Source: Epiperipatus broadwayi (Eukaryota; Onychophora; Udeonychophora; Euonychophora; Peripatidae). From it: a stretch of 64,000 nt of DNA. Position numbers and translations under genes: made by a program. The stretch is from assembly GCA_028023455.1 (NCBI GenBank), contig JAQFVV010000273.1:575489-639488 (forward strand), in the 5' to 3' direction. Shown here in pieces: positions 1 to 12,470 of this stretch; position 1 is the first letter of the stretch; each line of letters opens with the position of its first letter. Under the pieces are notes generated by a model. That model saw only the letters and a program-made list of their open reading frames with translations, was not told the DNA's origin and searched no databases.

Positions 1-1393
1 CCACAAATAATTGAAACATCCATGGTACCTATAAACAAATCATGGTTATACAAAGTATAAGCTACAATCACATTTCCAGGCTATATTACTTTTCGACTGC
101 TAGATTCAAACACCTTTCTTTGAGAGCACTTTATTTGTTTCAGGGATAAATATCAGTAACCAGCTAATTACATGTTATATAGTCAGCATTCTTGGGTAAC
201 AGATTGTCAATCCAGTGCTAGATATATCCCAAGATATCTCCTTTTTTTCATTTGTGAGGAAAAAATCTTTGGCAAACGTGCTTAACACTTATAGCTATTT
301 ATAAAGTAACTTAATAGTGACACAGTTATAAGAGAGAGAATAAATTGGACAACAATTAAGCAAACAAACATTTTATTTTACCCAGACCCATAATTATTTC
401 ATGATGTAATAAACAATTACATACACATGCACCTATTTCTAATATAATATAATAATAATTTACAGATGCAATAGTAAAAATCATCTGGTGATAAGTATTC
501 AAGTACATTAAAATTCTTACATCCACTTATATTTGTAAATCTTTATAATGGGAAAATAAGAATTGTATTTACTTAGGATTTTTGAAAGCACATCAAACTT
601 TTATGGATACAATTCCTTGCTTGTTTCTTTACTTGTCAATTACCAATGAGCTGGCCATTTCCATCCATTGATGGTTTTGGCTTCTTATTGATTTTCCAGT
701 TTGCAGTGAGGATGAGAGAGATATATCTGTTATTCATAGATTGTGAGGCAGGCATGACATCCAGGTGGAGAATGCCTTGTAGTATTGAGGACTGGGATTG
801 AAGTCTAGCCACACACTTCAGTTGTTCTTCATCACTGAATGCTGTTATGTCAGCCTTCAAGAAAGATAGATAGATGCACACACATACTGGATACAGGTAT
901 GACTTTTCATCATCTTCTCTTCTTCAATATTTTTTATAAGACAGCAGTGTTGAATAATATTTATTCTGCATCTGAAACAATCTGACTAGCAGCAATAATG
1001 ATAATGATAATTTCTCATCTCTTGGAGCTTTTATATCTTTTTTCTCATTGTTTCTCTTTATTGTCCTTCGATTTAGTTTAATTAATTTTATATTTCTATC
1101 ATTGTTGTTTTGCATTTTGTTTTAATTTAATCTCTTACTTAATCTAATACTTTAATAATATAGTATATATGTAGTCCTTTCCTTTGTTTTTTTAATTAGT
1201 TTAATGAAAGTTATATTTTTTTCTATCAGCCAGGCAATCTTTAATGAATTGCAAATTTTAATAGTTTTCTTTTTACAAATTATATTTTTAAGTTTAATTT
1301 CATTTTTACATTCATTTATTCTTATTTTATTTTTATTTTTTAAATTTATAAAATGAAAAACTAGTTTCATCTTTTTTATAGGAATTACCTATA
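1..1393 (-). repeat. 3' LTR, truncated by window start
   Basis: This stretch matches 4046-5457 almost throughout, for example the shared ACATCCATGGTACCTATAA and the segments around 640-900 and 4720-4980. About 100 bases of the LTR lie outside the window. On the minus strand the LTR should begin with TG, but here it reads TATAGG where the partner LTR reads TGTAAT, so the terminal dinucleotide has mutated. The many differences between the two LTRs mean an old insertion. Short open frames inside it (636-881, 924-1115, 1152-1370) have no recognisable product. Confidence 0.75.
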
Positions 1394-1408
1394 TCTCCCC
1401 CCTCCTCA
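1394..1408 (-). promoter_or_regulatory. Polypurine tract of the LTR element
   Basis: On the minus strand the bases directly before the 3' LTR read GAGGAGGGGGGAGA. A purine run in this place primes plus-strand DNA synthesis in LTR elements. It is the most G-rich run nearby and sits exactly at the point where the homology between the two LTRs stops. Confidence 0.7.
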
Positions 1409-1792
1409 CTCTTTAATACAAAAACTTTTATTTTTATTTTTAAAAGGCAAAGTTGACACAATACTATATTTTTGCAAGTTTATGTTTCAAAAAGAACACT
1501 CTTTAGAAACATATTATAGTTTACATTTTATTATTATCACTTTTCTTTCATTTTGTATCAATTTAATCATTTATTTTTAAATGATTATATATGTTACACA
1601 GAATATATGTGTGTTTAACCTATATATTTGTTGGTGGTAACATCACCCACCCACCCCAATCTGAAAGGTTAAAATTCATCAAATCGACCATTTTATCTCT
1701 AATAATTTATTTATTATACTTTATTTCCATTATATTCCAATACAAATATTTTATTTTATTAGCATTATGTCCATTATTTGATTAACTCAGGT
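1409..1792. other. Interior DNA without recognised feature
   Basis: AT-rich sequence between the polypurine tract and the LINE fragment. An open frame at 1591-1785 on the plus strand has no recognisable motif. Integrase would be expected in this part of an LTR element but I see no trace of it. Confidence 0.5.
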
Positions 1793-2240
1793 CATCATCA
1801 TCATCAACCATTATAAATCCACTGCAGGATGAAGGTTTCTCCAAGTTCAATCCATCTTTTTCTATATTTAGCTTCTCTTCTCCACTTCACCCCTGCACAC
1901 TTTCTTATTTCATCCACCCATCTCACATGTGGTCTCTTTCTGGGTCTTTTACAATCTCTTGGAATCCAGTTTAAAATTTCAATTGTCCATCTGTTATCAT
2001 CTCTTCTAACAATATGTCCAGCCCAACTCCAGTCTTTTAATTTTTTCAATGAGGTCAGTAACACCTGTTTGTTCTCTTACCCAGACATTGCATTTTAGAT
2101 GCCTTCTTGTTATTCCCAACATGCATCTTTCCATACTTCTTTGAGTGATCTGAAGTCTCTGTATTGCTCTTCTATTAAGTGTCCAAGTCTCAGATACAGA
2201 TATTCGTTTTAATTTTGACATTCTCACTTCCAACCAATTG
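1793..2240 (-). pseudogene. RTE-like LINE, C-terminal RT fragment and 3' end (copy 1)
   Basis: Overlapping minus-strand frames at 2233-2006 and 2064-1804 give ETWTLNRRAIQRLQ, SMERCMLGITRR, then WAGHIVRRDDNRWTIEILNW and RWVDEIRKCAGVKWRREA. These are the conserved C-terminal blocks of animal LINE polyproteins often annotated as F52C9.6-like or endonuclease-reverse transcriptase. A shift joins the two frames. On the minus strand the copy ends in a TGATGATGATGATGA tail at about 1793, a common 3' end for RTE-type elements. Only the last 150 or so codons remain, as expected of 5'-truncated LINE insertions. Two further copies are at 21.8 and 30.8 kb, all on the minus strand. Confidence 0.75.
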
Positions 2241-2455
2241 CTGTGGTTTTCTTAATGTTTGTCAGGCATCTCTTTTTTTAGCAATCTCAGTGACCAAGCA
2301 GCATAAGTTTCTTTTACAGTTTGTGCCACAAATATTTCATTATCTGCCCACAATCAGAGTCTTCTCTTTGTCCATTCTTTGATCTGTGGAAATCATTTAC
2401 CTATAGCCTCACTTCTATTTATTACCATTTCAGAAATGTATATGTCATTACAGCT

Positions 2456-3150
2456 TAAATGCTGATGATACCATGATGCCATTTAATGTGTTAATGTATC
2501 TTGTATCACACTGTGTTTCACTTGGCAATATTTTACCTTGTATTTAAATTCATGTAGGAATAAACTCCACTTTATCAACTGATTGTTTGTAAGGAATCTA
2601 TGATTTAAGAATTTGAGACTTTTGTGATATATGATTACAATCACCTCAGATCATATAGAAAAAACAACTGGTGAATTTTTTTAAGTGCAGAGACTATTGC
2701 TAAATGTTTTCTTTTGGTTAATGTGTAGTTTATTTCAGGGCCCTTCAATAAGTAGCTAATAAAATGATCTCTTGCCAGTCACCCTCTTGAATTTGAAACA
2801 GTGTACCCCCTAATCTGACCCCATTACTGTCAGTTTGTATAAAAAATGACTTGTAACCATTGAGATATGACAACATAACCATCTCTAAAATCCTTGTTGT
2901 CACATCTTGAAAACTGTGACCATGCTGGTCAGTCCTCACATAAGGCCTCCTTTTTTAACAATTTCAATATCAACTCCATGTCAAAGAAATTTTTTTCTAT
3001 AAAACTGGTTGAAAAATTTACATAATACTAAGAAGGATAGTATGTGTTTTTTTTTATTTCTTGGCACAGGAAAACCTTAAATTGCTTGATTTTTAAGGAT
3101 GTGGTTGGATTCTCTTTCCACTTATTACATGATGTAAAGATTTTATCTCG
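2456..3150 (-). pseudogene. RT C-terminus and RNase H remnant of the LTR element
   Basis: Translation of the minus strand in broken frames gives TSLKIKQF and YYVNFST (end of a Ty3/gypsy RT, usually NPxxLKxxQxFLG and YYRxFIxxFS). Next come FFIQTDSNGVRLGGTLFQ and QEGDWQEIILLATY (first RNase H block with its catalytic Asp in QTD), NYTLTKRKHLAIVSALKK (usually NYxxTExExLAVVWALxK) and finally FLTNNQLIKWSLFLHEF with DTLTH (usually RWxLxLQEF and DALSR). The open part is 2745-2939. The Glu of the TEKE block is replaced by Lys. The order and spacing make the family call fairly firm; the gene is dead. Confidence 0.75.
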
Positions 3151-3159
3151 GCTGTCATT

Positions 3160-3571
3160 AAATTGTGTTTTTAAGTTTATTTTGATTCTCTTTTGTTAAT
3201 GTCTGTGCTACTAATTCCTAATTTAACTATATTATCTTCACTTTTTAGTTTTTCTACATCAATTTCTTCTGTTGATTTACTTTATATCTATTTTTTTTAT
3301 TTGCCATCTTTTCCCATTCACTTTCCAATCCATCTACTTTCTTTACTAGCTGATCCATATTTGTTATTATGCTATCTGTTACTTTCATATCTTTCTATCA
3401 TGCTATTCTCAATTCCAAATCCTATCATTCTATTTGTTTCCTGACTATTTTTTACATTTCTTCTATATTTACATTCCCTTATTCTGTTTCCTCATTTGCT
3501 TCCTCTTCCTCACTCTTTGTGTCTTCTTCTTTACTTTGAGCCTCCAGTTTTGCTTATGCCCTGGTGTGCAT
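3160..3571 (-). pseudogene. gag remnant of the LTR element
   Basis: A minus-strand ATG at 3571 starts MHTRA, a stop, then AKLEAQSKEEDTKSEEEE. The intact Gag at 42736-44187 begins MHTRAKTKMDAQSDEEE, so the two starts are homologous. The rest of the frame is full of stops and is rich in Lys, Glu and Ile codons, in keeping with a degraded coiled coil. The Gag core block is not found, so most of gag has been lost by decay or deletion. Confidence 0.6.
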
Positions 3572-3921
3572 TATAATTTCTAGTTTTCTCTATACAGAAA
3601 TTTTATTTTACTTATTTTTTATTTTAAATATTTTGTTTGAACTAAGTATACAACCACCTCCAACTCCTTAGTTTTTTCTAAATCCCACCTTACCAGCAAT
3701 ATCTATAATATGTATAAAATATTTATTTCTCTAGACTCTCCTTTTTATTTACATTTTACTACTTAATGTTATAATTTGTTTGCTTTGATCTATTCTCTTC
3801 TTATACTGCTCACAAATTTCAAGATTTATTATGCAATTTGGCATTTATTTAGAATTTGTTTTTGAACTTTTTTTAAAATTATAATTGTGATTTTAATTAC
3901 TCTATTAATTAGTGGCACTTT

Positions 3922-3942
3922 GGCACTCATGTTGGAAGCCAA
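3922..3942 (-). promoter_or_regulatory. Primer-binding site of the LTR element
   Basis: On the minus strand the bases after the 5' LTR (which ends in CAAAGCA) read TTGGCTTCCAACATGAGTGCC. The TGG start is what pairs with a tRNA CCA end. The tRNA species was not determined. Confidence 0.5.
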
Positions 3943-3943
3943 T

Positions 3944-5457
3944 TGCTTTGGGACAGAGAAAATCACTTTGACCACAATTTTATATCTCGATTGTAACTCA
4001 TGTTGTACTTCAATATAGCAGTAGACTGGCCCTTAAACCAGAGAAGTATACTTCTACAATTATATTAAACATCCATGGTACCTATAATCATACCAAAACT
4101 ATACAAGATATAACCTCTGATCACATTTCCAGGCTAAAGCACTTCTCAACTGCTAGATTCAAACCCCTGTTGACCAGACCAATTAGAAGTTTTGAGGATG
4201 CTAGCTAATCACAGGCTGTATAATCAGTATGCCCATATGACAGGTTTCCAAATTAGTGCTTGATATACCCCATGCTAGTTTTTTTTTTTTGATTTGTGAG
4301 GGAAAATCTTTGGCAAACATGATTAACATTTACAGCTATTTATAAATTAACCTACCAGTGATGCAGTTATAAGAGAGAGGATTGATTGGACAACAATTAA
4401 ATAAACATGTATTTTATTGGGCAAAAATTAAGTAAACAAGTATTTTATTTTACATCCCTGCATAATGCATAATTATAACATGATTTAATAAAAAAATACA
4501 TATCCACACATTTATTTCTAATACAATATAACAAGAATTTATGGATGCAATATTAAAGATTATGTGATGATAACCATTAGTGTTTATTAAAGTTTTTTTT
4601 TTTAATTTATATGCACAAATCTTTAGAATTGCAGACTAAGAATTATATTTACCTAGCATTTTGGATAACATACCACACTTTCCTGGATATAGTTCCTTGC
4701 TTGTTTCCTTATTTGTCAATTACCAACTGGCTGGCATTTTCTTTCCAATCAATGTTTTTGATTCTTATTGATTTTCCAGTTTGCAATGAAGGAGAGAGGT
4801 ATTATCAGTAGTTCACAGATCGCAAGACAGATTTGAACTTGAGGTGGAAAACATATGATGCTACTGAGGACTGGGATCAAAGGCTAACCACACACTTCAG
4901 TTGGTGTTCAGCACTGTATGCTGCTATGTCAGCATTCTGTGAAGATAGGTGGATGCACATGCATGCTGGTAACATTGATAGCTTTTCACCCACTTCTTTT
5001 TCTTTAAAAAATTTATAAGACAGCAGTGTTGAATAATATTTTTTTTGCATCTGAAACTACCTGAGTAACAACAATAATGACAATGATAATTCCTTATTTT
5101 TTGATCATTTTATATATTTCTTTCTCTTTGTTTCTTTTTATTATACTTTGATCTAGTTTAATTAATTTTATATTTCCTTAATAAATATTTGCATTCCATT
5201 TTAGTACAATCTCTTGCTTAGATTTGATAAAACAGTAGCTGTAGTCTTTTGTTTTGTTTCATACTTGGTTCAAATGGGAGTTATCTTTTCTTCTATCAGC
5301 CACATAATCTTTAATGAATTGCAAATTTCAAAAGTTTTTTTTTTATAAAATTATATTTTTAGTTTAATTTTATTTTTACATTCATTCATTAGTATTTTTT
5401 TTTCTTCTTAAATTTATAAAAAGGAGAACTAGTTTCATCTTTTAGATAATAATTACA
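3944..5457 (-). repeat. 5' LTR of the LTR element
   Basis: This is the complete LTR, 1514 bp. On the minus strand it starts TGTAATTATT and ends CCCAAAGCA, giving the canonical TG...CA ends. Its outer edge was fixed by where similarity to 1-1393 stops and its inner edge by the primer-binding site. Open frames at 4611-4811 and 4833-5018 lie in it and have no known product. Confidence 0.72.
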
Positions 5458-6783
5458 TCCCACAACAAACTCTTTAATACTATAACTATAATTGAATTCC
5501 ATACATGCAATTTTATCCTTTTGTGTTGGTTATTATAATCACTATTAGATTAACGATTTTACGTGGCTCCATAAACAAGAAACAACTGTTCAGAAACATT
5601 GACATGTAGAACTTATAATGGAACATGTTTTTCATAAGTTATTAATTTGCTACATTTCTCTATTAAAAATGTTCAAGTTTATCACATCCATGCTAAATAT
5701 TTATTTATCCATGCTTAAATCTAGGAATAACTAATTTACAGCAATTAATTTAATCATTACAAACTGGATGGGAATGAAGAATTTGAAAATAGCTTTGAAT
5801 CATATTATTGTGAAGACTGTTGGTAGTTATCCACAGTGGCAAACAAATTAATGTAGCAGAATATATTACTGGCATTATAAAGTTATAATATCAATCATAT
5901 ACTATATTTTTATTAGAATTTGAAATGGAAATATTAAACTATGTTGATAACTTTAACATTTTACTTTAATTTAAACTTCTTCTTTTTTTAAAAAACAAAT
6001 TTTCATATTTATAAAACTTCTGTAATTAAAATACTTATTTAATTTTTCAAAATTGTAGAACAATAAACATTTTAAAACATACCAAACTCTTGCAATTAAT
6101 TCTTTTAAACTGGGAAGCTCCGACATTTTAAATGTAATATTGGGAATTTATTACCGGTGATTTGATCCACTTGGCCAGCCGACTTGAACAGACTTTTAAA
6201 TTTAGCAATTCATCTTAGAATTAAATACCACAATGTTATTTTACGTTTATAGAAAATTTTTGGTAATCCGTTTACTTGTTAACTTTTTTAAAATAAGCTT
6301 ATCAAATTTACACCATTTGCCTTTTTACCATTTTCTTTTTTTTTCTCTCCCTCCAAAAGCAAACTAACAGACGATCTCCTCCTAAATTTGCACTCTTTTT
6401 CCTTTTTTTTACATTGAGACGCTTACGTAATTACTGTATTTATTTTTAATAATTTATTTTAATTGAACAAATGGTTTTTTTGTTAATTCAACATAAATAA
6501 TTTTTAAGATCATTTTAAACAAATAAAAATAAAATATAATATTTTAATACTATTTTACCAAATTTAATGTGTTGTTAAAATTTTTAAAAAGTTAAACATT
6601 TTGATATGAATTAGTATATGGAACGAAGCAAATTCAAATTTATTAAAATAATATAAGAGAGTAATCTGTTCAAAGTGCAAATCAAGCCAATCAAATCACC
6701 AAAGAAGACAGAGAAATTTTTTTATACTAGTTACATCAATTACTATATTTTATGCTAAAATATATGGTTACAATATATATATT
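5458..6783. other. AT-rich DNA without recognised feature
   Basis: I saw no coding, RNA or repeat structure here beyond homopolymer runs. Stops are dense in all frames. Confidence 0.5.
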
Positions 6784-6806
6784 CTGTTTACATGTTCATT
6801 TATTTA

Positions 6807-6841
<35 letters not shown>

Positions 6842-6867
6842 ATTAAATTAAATGAACATGTAAACAG
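6784..6867. repeat. Inverted repeat centred on a TA array
   Basis: CTGTTTACATGTTCATTTA at 6784-6802 is repeated as its exact complement at 6849-6867, around about 34 bases of TA repeat. The RNA or single strand would form a 19-bp stem, and the TA array itself can also pair. The flanking open frames on both strands (6752-7069, 6796-7032) read through it and are not genes. Confidence 0.85.
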
Positions 6868-9230
6868 AAGCAATAAGTCACTGTTCTTCAGACTATTAAT
6901 TAAAAGCACTTCAAAAGAATTGGAAAATGTTCCTTCTTTCAATATTTGGATTCTTTTTATTAAATTATTATATAGCCTGAAGGAGAGCAGTTTAAACTCT
7001 TTGTTTATATATACAACATTAAATATAATCACTTTAAATGCTGCACCATTATATGATACACACTTCTAGTTTAGTACATGGTAATACCATAATAAAAAAA
7101 TAAAATAATTTCTTAATAGTTTTTTTTTGTATACAAAAGAAAATTCCTTTATTCCTTAGAACAAAAATTTGAATATTAATCAATCAACTTATTTTAATGT
7201 CTGATTTTTTTATTAAAAAAGTAATTTTTATTTTACTTTTGAAATAAATATTAAATGATTTAAAATTTACCCTGGACAAACTGCAGCTCACTTCCTGCAA
7301 GTAGTTTTTTAGATGGAAATATGTGGCCATAATAAAATATTTAAATTAGAATATAATTTATATTTGATGCCCTAGATTGTTTATGCTTTTGTAGAAGCCA
7401 TTTAATACTGCTGCTACATATCACCAACTGTTAATATTTTATTCTTATCATTTGTTGTAAACTTAATGCATTTTTTTCAAATCCCAATTGTTTTAGTTTG
7501 ATTTCCTTCACTGATGATGTTATTCTTTGTACAGATTTGTCATTGCATGTATTCTATTTTCACTTTCAAACATCAACTCCTTTCATAAATTTAATCCAGA
7601 AATATTAAGGTAATTATTGGTAATTTATATACAGAAAAATTTAAAATTATTGCCATAATTATTTTATTTTATACAAACTAATCTCAGTTTTTGGGAAAGG
7701 GTATTCTAGTGAATTATCATACTCAACAATGAAGTTTGTAAAATTTAAAACATGAAACACAATTGATGAATGACGTCATATGGAACTAATGCATGCATCA
7801 TTTACAAATAATAAGCCTAAATTTACCATCATTTACCATCGTTTATATACACTGCTACAGTAAATAATTTACGCTCCCACCTTACTACTTGATTATATTA
7901 TAATAAAACTGTTGAATAACTTTTATTCACCTTCCTTATATAATAAATATCGTTTTCAATGCTTGTGATAAAAGTATAAATATTAATCAATCAACTTATC
8001 TTATTATATTTATATTACTCCAACAGATTGATTTTTTTTTATTAAAAAAATAAATTTTGTTGTTAATTTTTTTTTTATTTTAATTTTGTAATAAACATTA
8101 AATTATCTATATGTAATAAAATAATTCACAACATGAATAACTATAATATTAAATACTATCAATTTTAAATGCTTCTATAGTAAACACTTCACACTTTCTC
8201 TATAGTATATGACAATACTGTTATAAGAAAAGAAACATTTAACATATTCTTATTGTCAAACAACTTCTTATATATATATATATATATAAACAAAATTAGT
8301 AAATTATCCTCCCATGCTACGAATTTAAAAGCACTTTCATTTCTATACTTGATTCTTTGTTCAAAATATAGAATTTATTTAATACATAGTCTGAAAAAAG
8401 TAAGTTTTAATCCCTTTGTTTACACATACACACACGATCATGTATATAGTGTGCATGTATGTATGGAGGATATATATACATATATGAATCTATACATTTA
8501 ATTTAATAAAATGTAATATTATACTTTAAATAATTTAAACATTTAAAAAAGTGATGTTTAGGGGTAATATTAAAATCTACATTATTGCACAAATTTAGAT
8601 ATAAATCTTTATATTATAATAAAAAAAGCCATATTAAACATAATTATATTTTTATAACTCTTAATAATATTAATACTCTGATTGTTAAAATATCTTTATA
8701 TTCGATTCTATTATTTAATCATTATTTTTTTATAGAAAATTTAATAGTCACTGTTTTTTAAGTCAGGAAACTTATACAGACAAAAAAAAAGAATATTGCA
8801 AAAAATATTTTTTTATTCCATTTGTTTGTTTGTTTGTTTGTTTGTTCCAGAAATAACTATGTACAAAATGCTTCCTAGAACAAAATTTCATCTTTATTTA
8901 ATTTACCAAATTGTAAGATATAAATGTTAAAGTTTAATATCCTATTTATATTATTTATAGATTTTGTTTGTTTATAAGTTTTATTGAATACGTTTTCCCC
9001 CAAATATTATATTAATATACTGTCTTTTTTTATAAAATACCATTAATATTTGCCCTAATTTACATTTTTATATAATGTAAAAAAACAAAAATGTATAATT
9101 AACATTAGTCTCAAATTACAACAACAAAAAAAATCATATAAAACGTAATATTTAAACTCGAAGATGAAACAGATATCGCAGTTTTCTCTCTCTTTCAAAA
9201 TAATTTTATTTGACTTATAGGCGAATACAA
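6868..9230. other. AT-rich DNA, TTTG and TA microsatellites only
   Basis: No gene seen. A short TTTG array lies at about 8820-8846 and a TA array at about 8268-8288. The open frame at 8253-8501 runs over the TA array and has no motif. Confidence 0.5.
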
Positions 9231-9737
9231 AGAAAACAAGCTTTAACTAGGTGAGATTACAAGGTGATATATACAAAGGAATGATCCAAATGTTAGTAGA
9301 ATATAAAATGATGATTATTAAAGAACTTTATCTGTAGATGCAATGTGAATGTCTCATTTGTCTAGCTTATAACGAGATACCATTGTTACTGAGCCCTGTT
9401 TTGGTGAACTATGGTGAAAGGATTTTATTATTCTTAATAGTTATTTTCATATAAATTATTTAGAAGTTGGTTGGTCAGGTGTTGTTTAGGCAAGTTGTGT
9501 TTTCCCAGGCTATTATGGCCAGGTATGGATATGCCTCTCTCTTGTCTGTTTCTTAGTATTTTTAATTATGTTGAGAAAGCAGTTATTGAGTTCATCAGAC
9601 GGTAATTTTGAAAAATCACCTTGCAACTGGTCAGCCAGATGGCAAAGTTTATGTATGTGGCAAGCCTGAGTTGAGCAAAAATGCGTCTATTTAAAACCCT
9701 TTGAAGTGATGTTAGATCCGCAGTTTTGATTTATTAA
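9231..9737 (-). other. Less AT-rich block, possible transposon remnant, unrecognised
   Basis: This block is visibly richer in G and C than its surroundings and abuts an AAT array, as LINE remnants in this window do. On the minus strand one frame reads HIHKLCHLADQLQGDFSK and then LPSDELNNCFLNIIKN between stops, which looks like decayed coding sequence. I do not recognise the family. Confidence 0.3.

Positions 9738-9815
<78 letters not shown>
9738..9815 (+). repeat. AAT microsatellite
   Basis: About 26 uninterrupted AAT units. Confidence 0.97.
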
Positions 9816-10335
<520 letters not shown>

Positions 10336-10344
10336 CGTCATTAC

Positions 10345-11920
10345 TGACATAGTCAAAGATTCAAGTAAGGATAACTATCATATAATTTCTACTAAACCAT
10401 ATATATGACTTTGATGTATTTTTTATACTATTTGAGTCTAATACCAATTTAGATTTAATTTAATTCATGAATAATAGTGATATTAACACAATATTTGTCT
10501 TCTTGCACTTAATCTATCTCTTCACATACTAATGAATATGACATTGCTTTCTTAAACATAGTCAATGATGTAGTCAATAAGGATAACCAACATATAGCTT
10601 CTATTAGTCTACTTATCCTTGATGCATCTAATACAATAGTTGAGTGAATGATCAATTTAGATTCAATTTCATTGGCAAATACTAGTGATAAAAATATCAA
10701 ATTTTCCAATGAGACTAATGCAGACTCCATATTGACTGAATGTATAAATATGAAAAGACTTATTATTAATCTTGCTTCAAATCCTGAATATTTTATAATG
10801 AAGGTTTTACATGTATTATCTTTATAAAAAATTCATTCATTAATTATTAAGATGTTATGTCTCTCACAATAAATATCATTTTACCACAAATGTTGATATA
10901 CAGAGTGTTTTTTCATATGATTATGGATTGTCTCATGATAATTATTCACATTCTTCTCTTTATGATGCACATGCCAGAAACATATTTTCATCTTGATGAT
11001 ATTTACTGCTAGAAGAGGAAAGAATTATAAAAAAACTCAAAATATATTTGGAAATGGAACCAGAATTCCTATTGAAGTCAAAAACGATACTGATACATTT
11101 CCTATATATGCTAAAATTATAACAAAAATGTATGATAAAAAGTCTCAAAATATCTTTGCATGTGGGACTGGAATTTCTAATAAAGTCATATTTGTCAATA
11201 ATGCATCTCTCATACACTCTAAAATCATAAGAAATAAATGAAATTATCCTTTTGTGATGATAAAGCTACTAATAATTGAGACATTAAAATCATCTCACAT
11301 GGTAAAAAATTGGTGGATCTCTCCACATTTAATATGAAGTCATTAATAGTTAGAAATCATTCAGCAAACATATATTTGAAACAAATTATATCTAACTATC
11401 ATGGAATTATAACAAACAAGCCAAATTCTCTTTTTGCTACTGATAAGGATGGTATAAGTTGGAGACAAATTAAATCTGATTTTAGAATGATCCAATAAAT
11501 CAAAAGATAATTTAAGATGAAAAAAATTATTATGGAGAATGTTTCACATCACATTATTCACCCTAATTTTTAGAGAATGAGTTTATAATGAATAATAATC
11601 TCAGTAATTTAAAATACCCTATGTTTTAGCATTAAAATATTAAGAAGATATAGGATTTTTTAATCTTCTCATATACCATCATGTTATAAAAATAATCATA
11701 AAAAATCTGAAAGTTTACTCCAGCATATTAAAGAAAATTCTGATATTCATTACAATGCAAAAATTCTGAAATTCATTACATGGTAAAAAAAATATTTACT
11801 ATCATAAAAACTCTATTAGATACACTACATTTTCTATGAATTCAAGTGCTTTGATAAAGCACAAGTCTATTAAACTATTAAGTGAAAATTAACAAATTAA
11901 ATAATATTCTAAGAATTTAT
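10345..11920 (+). pseudogene. Decayed coding-like region upstream of the LINE endonuclease
   Basis: Open stretches at 10993-11241 and 11310-11498, plus a broken frame to about 11900, suggest old coding DNA on the plus strand just before the LINE endonuclease. It could be ORF1 of that LINE but I recognise no domain. A degenerate tandem duplication lies at its start: 10345-10500 resembles 10555-10730, sharing CATAGTCAA, AAGGATAAC, TTCTA and ATCAATTTAGATT-like blocks. Confidence 0.3.
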
Positions 11921-11967
11921 TGAAATAAGTTGATCATCATAAAGGTCAGATATAATGTGTTAACAAA

Positions 11968-12005
11968 TGTATGGTGTTATATATATATATATATAACACC
12001 ATACA
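11968..12005. repeat. Short TA-centred palindrome
   Basis: ATGTATGGTGTTA is followed by about 14 bases of TA repeat and by the exact complement TAACACCATACAT. Confidence 0.85.
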
Positions 12006-12069
12006 TTATATATCACAGATATATAGATATATATATATATATATATATATATATGGAGTATCTTAATTT

Positions 12070-12395
12070 AGTTCAGGCCCATATGATTTTTTCAGTTGGA
12101 GAGCTGAATTTAAAGACATGTAAATGTCTAAAAGTTTCAGATCTTCTTCTTGACAATTAACTTTTAGATAAATGCTTGGCTTGAGTTGGTTTTTTGAATC
12201 TAATGTTCCAACTTCTCACTGAAGAGACCCATAGGTCGAAACTGGTCTGGGGACAATCCAAGATAAAAATGATTTGAATGCCTTCTCTTGTAGAAGCATT
12301 TATCATAAAAAAAAGCTTGTTTAGAGCTCATTAGCATGCTTTTAATTTTACACGTTTGTAAATGCAAGCTATATATAAGTCCAGTGACATCTGAC
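12070..12395 (+). mobile_element. Single hammerhead-bearing unit, related to the repeats at 14.7-16.1 kb
   Basis: In order, this stretch has CAGGCCCATAT, GCTGAATTTAAAGACAT, GTAAATGTCTAAAAG and AAATGCTTGGCTTGAGTT, then a hammerhead. The 414-nt units at 14.7-16.1 kb have CAGACCCATATAGC, GCTGAGTTTGAAGACAT, TTAGGTGTCTAAAAAATTC and AAACGCTTGGAGTT, then a hammerhead. The shared order indicates one superfamily with divergent ribozymes. Only one unit is present, and a TA array follows at 12403. The minus-strand frame at 12200-12475 is not a gene. Confidence 0.6.
12211..12254 (+). ncRNA. Type I hammerhead ribozyme, core intact
   Basis: Core CTGAAGA at 12219-12225. Stem II is GACC, loop CATA, GGTC (4 bp). 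GAAA is at 12238-12241, then CTGGTC with predicted cleavage after C12247. Stem I pairs TTCTCA (12213-12218) with TGGGGA (12248-12253) over six pairs, two of them G-U wobbles. Stem III is only AC/GT with a 2-nt loop, the minimal form that in other type I hammerheads works best as a dimer. All core bases fit CUGANGA and GAAA. Self-cleavage is inferred. Confidence 0.7.

Positions 12396-12402
<7 letters not shown>

Positions 12403-12467
<65 letters not shown>
12403..12467. repeat. TA microsatellite
   Basis: About 32 TA units. Frames at 12336-12689 and on the minus strand read through it. A second TA array is at about 12030-12054. Confidence 0.95.

Positions 12468-12470
<3 letters not shown>

Larger units (their letters stand above)
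1..5457 (-). mobile_element. Decayed Ty3/gypsy-type LTR retrotransposon (3' LTR cut by window edge)
   Basis: Two long direct repeats (1-1393 and 3944-5457) flank an interior of about 2.5 kb. Read on the minus strand the order is 5' LTR, primer-binding site, a gag start, the RT end plus RNase H, a polypurine tract and the 3' LTR, which is the order of an LTR retrotransposon. All coding parts carry stops and shifts. Most of gag, protease, the RT core and integrase are missing, and an RTE-like LINE 3' end sits in the interior. The gag start resembles that of the gag-only element at 39.6-46.7 kb, so the two are probably related. Assignment to Ty3/gypsy rests on the RNase H motifs and is moderately sure. 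Confidence 0.72.

Noticed and set aside
636-1370. Three minus-strand frames of 63-81 residues
   Set aside because: They lie inside the LTR, are not conserved in the partner LTR and have no motif.
7515-7560. CTGATGATG as a possible hammerhead start
   Set aside because: No pairing stem II and no GAAA box follow; the match to CTGATGA is by chance. The same applies near 2462 and 17730.
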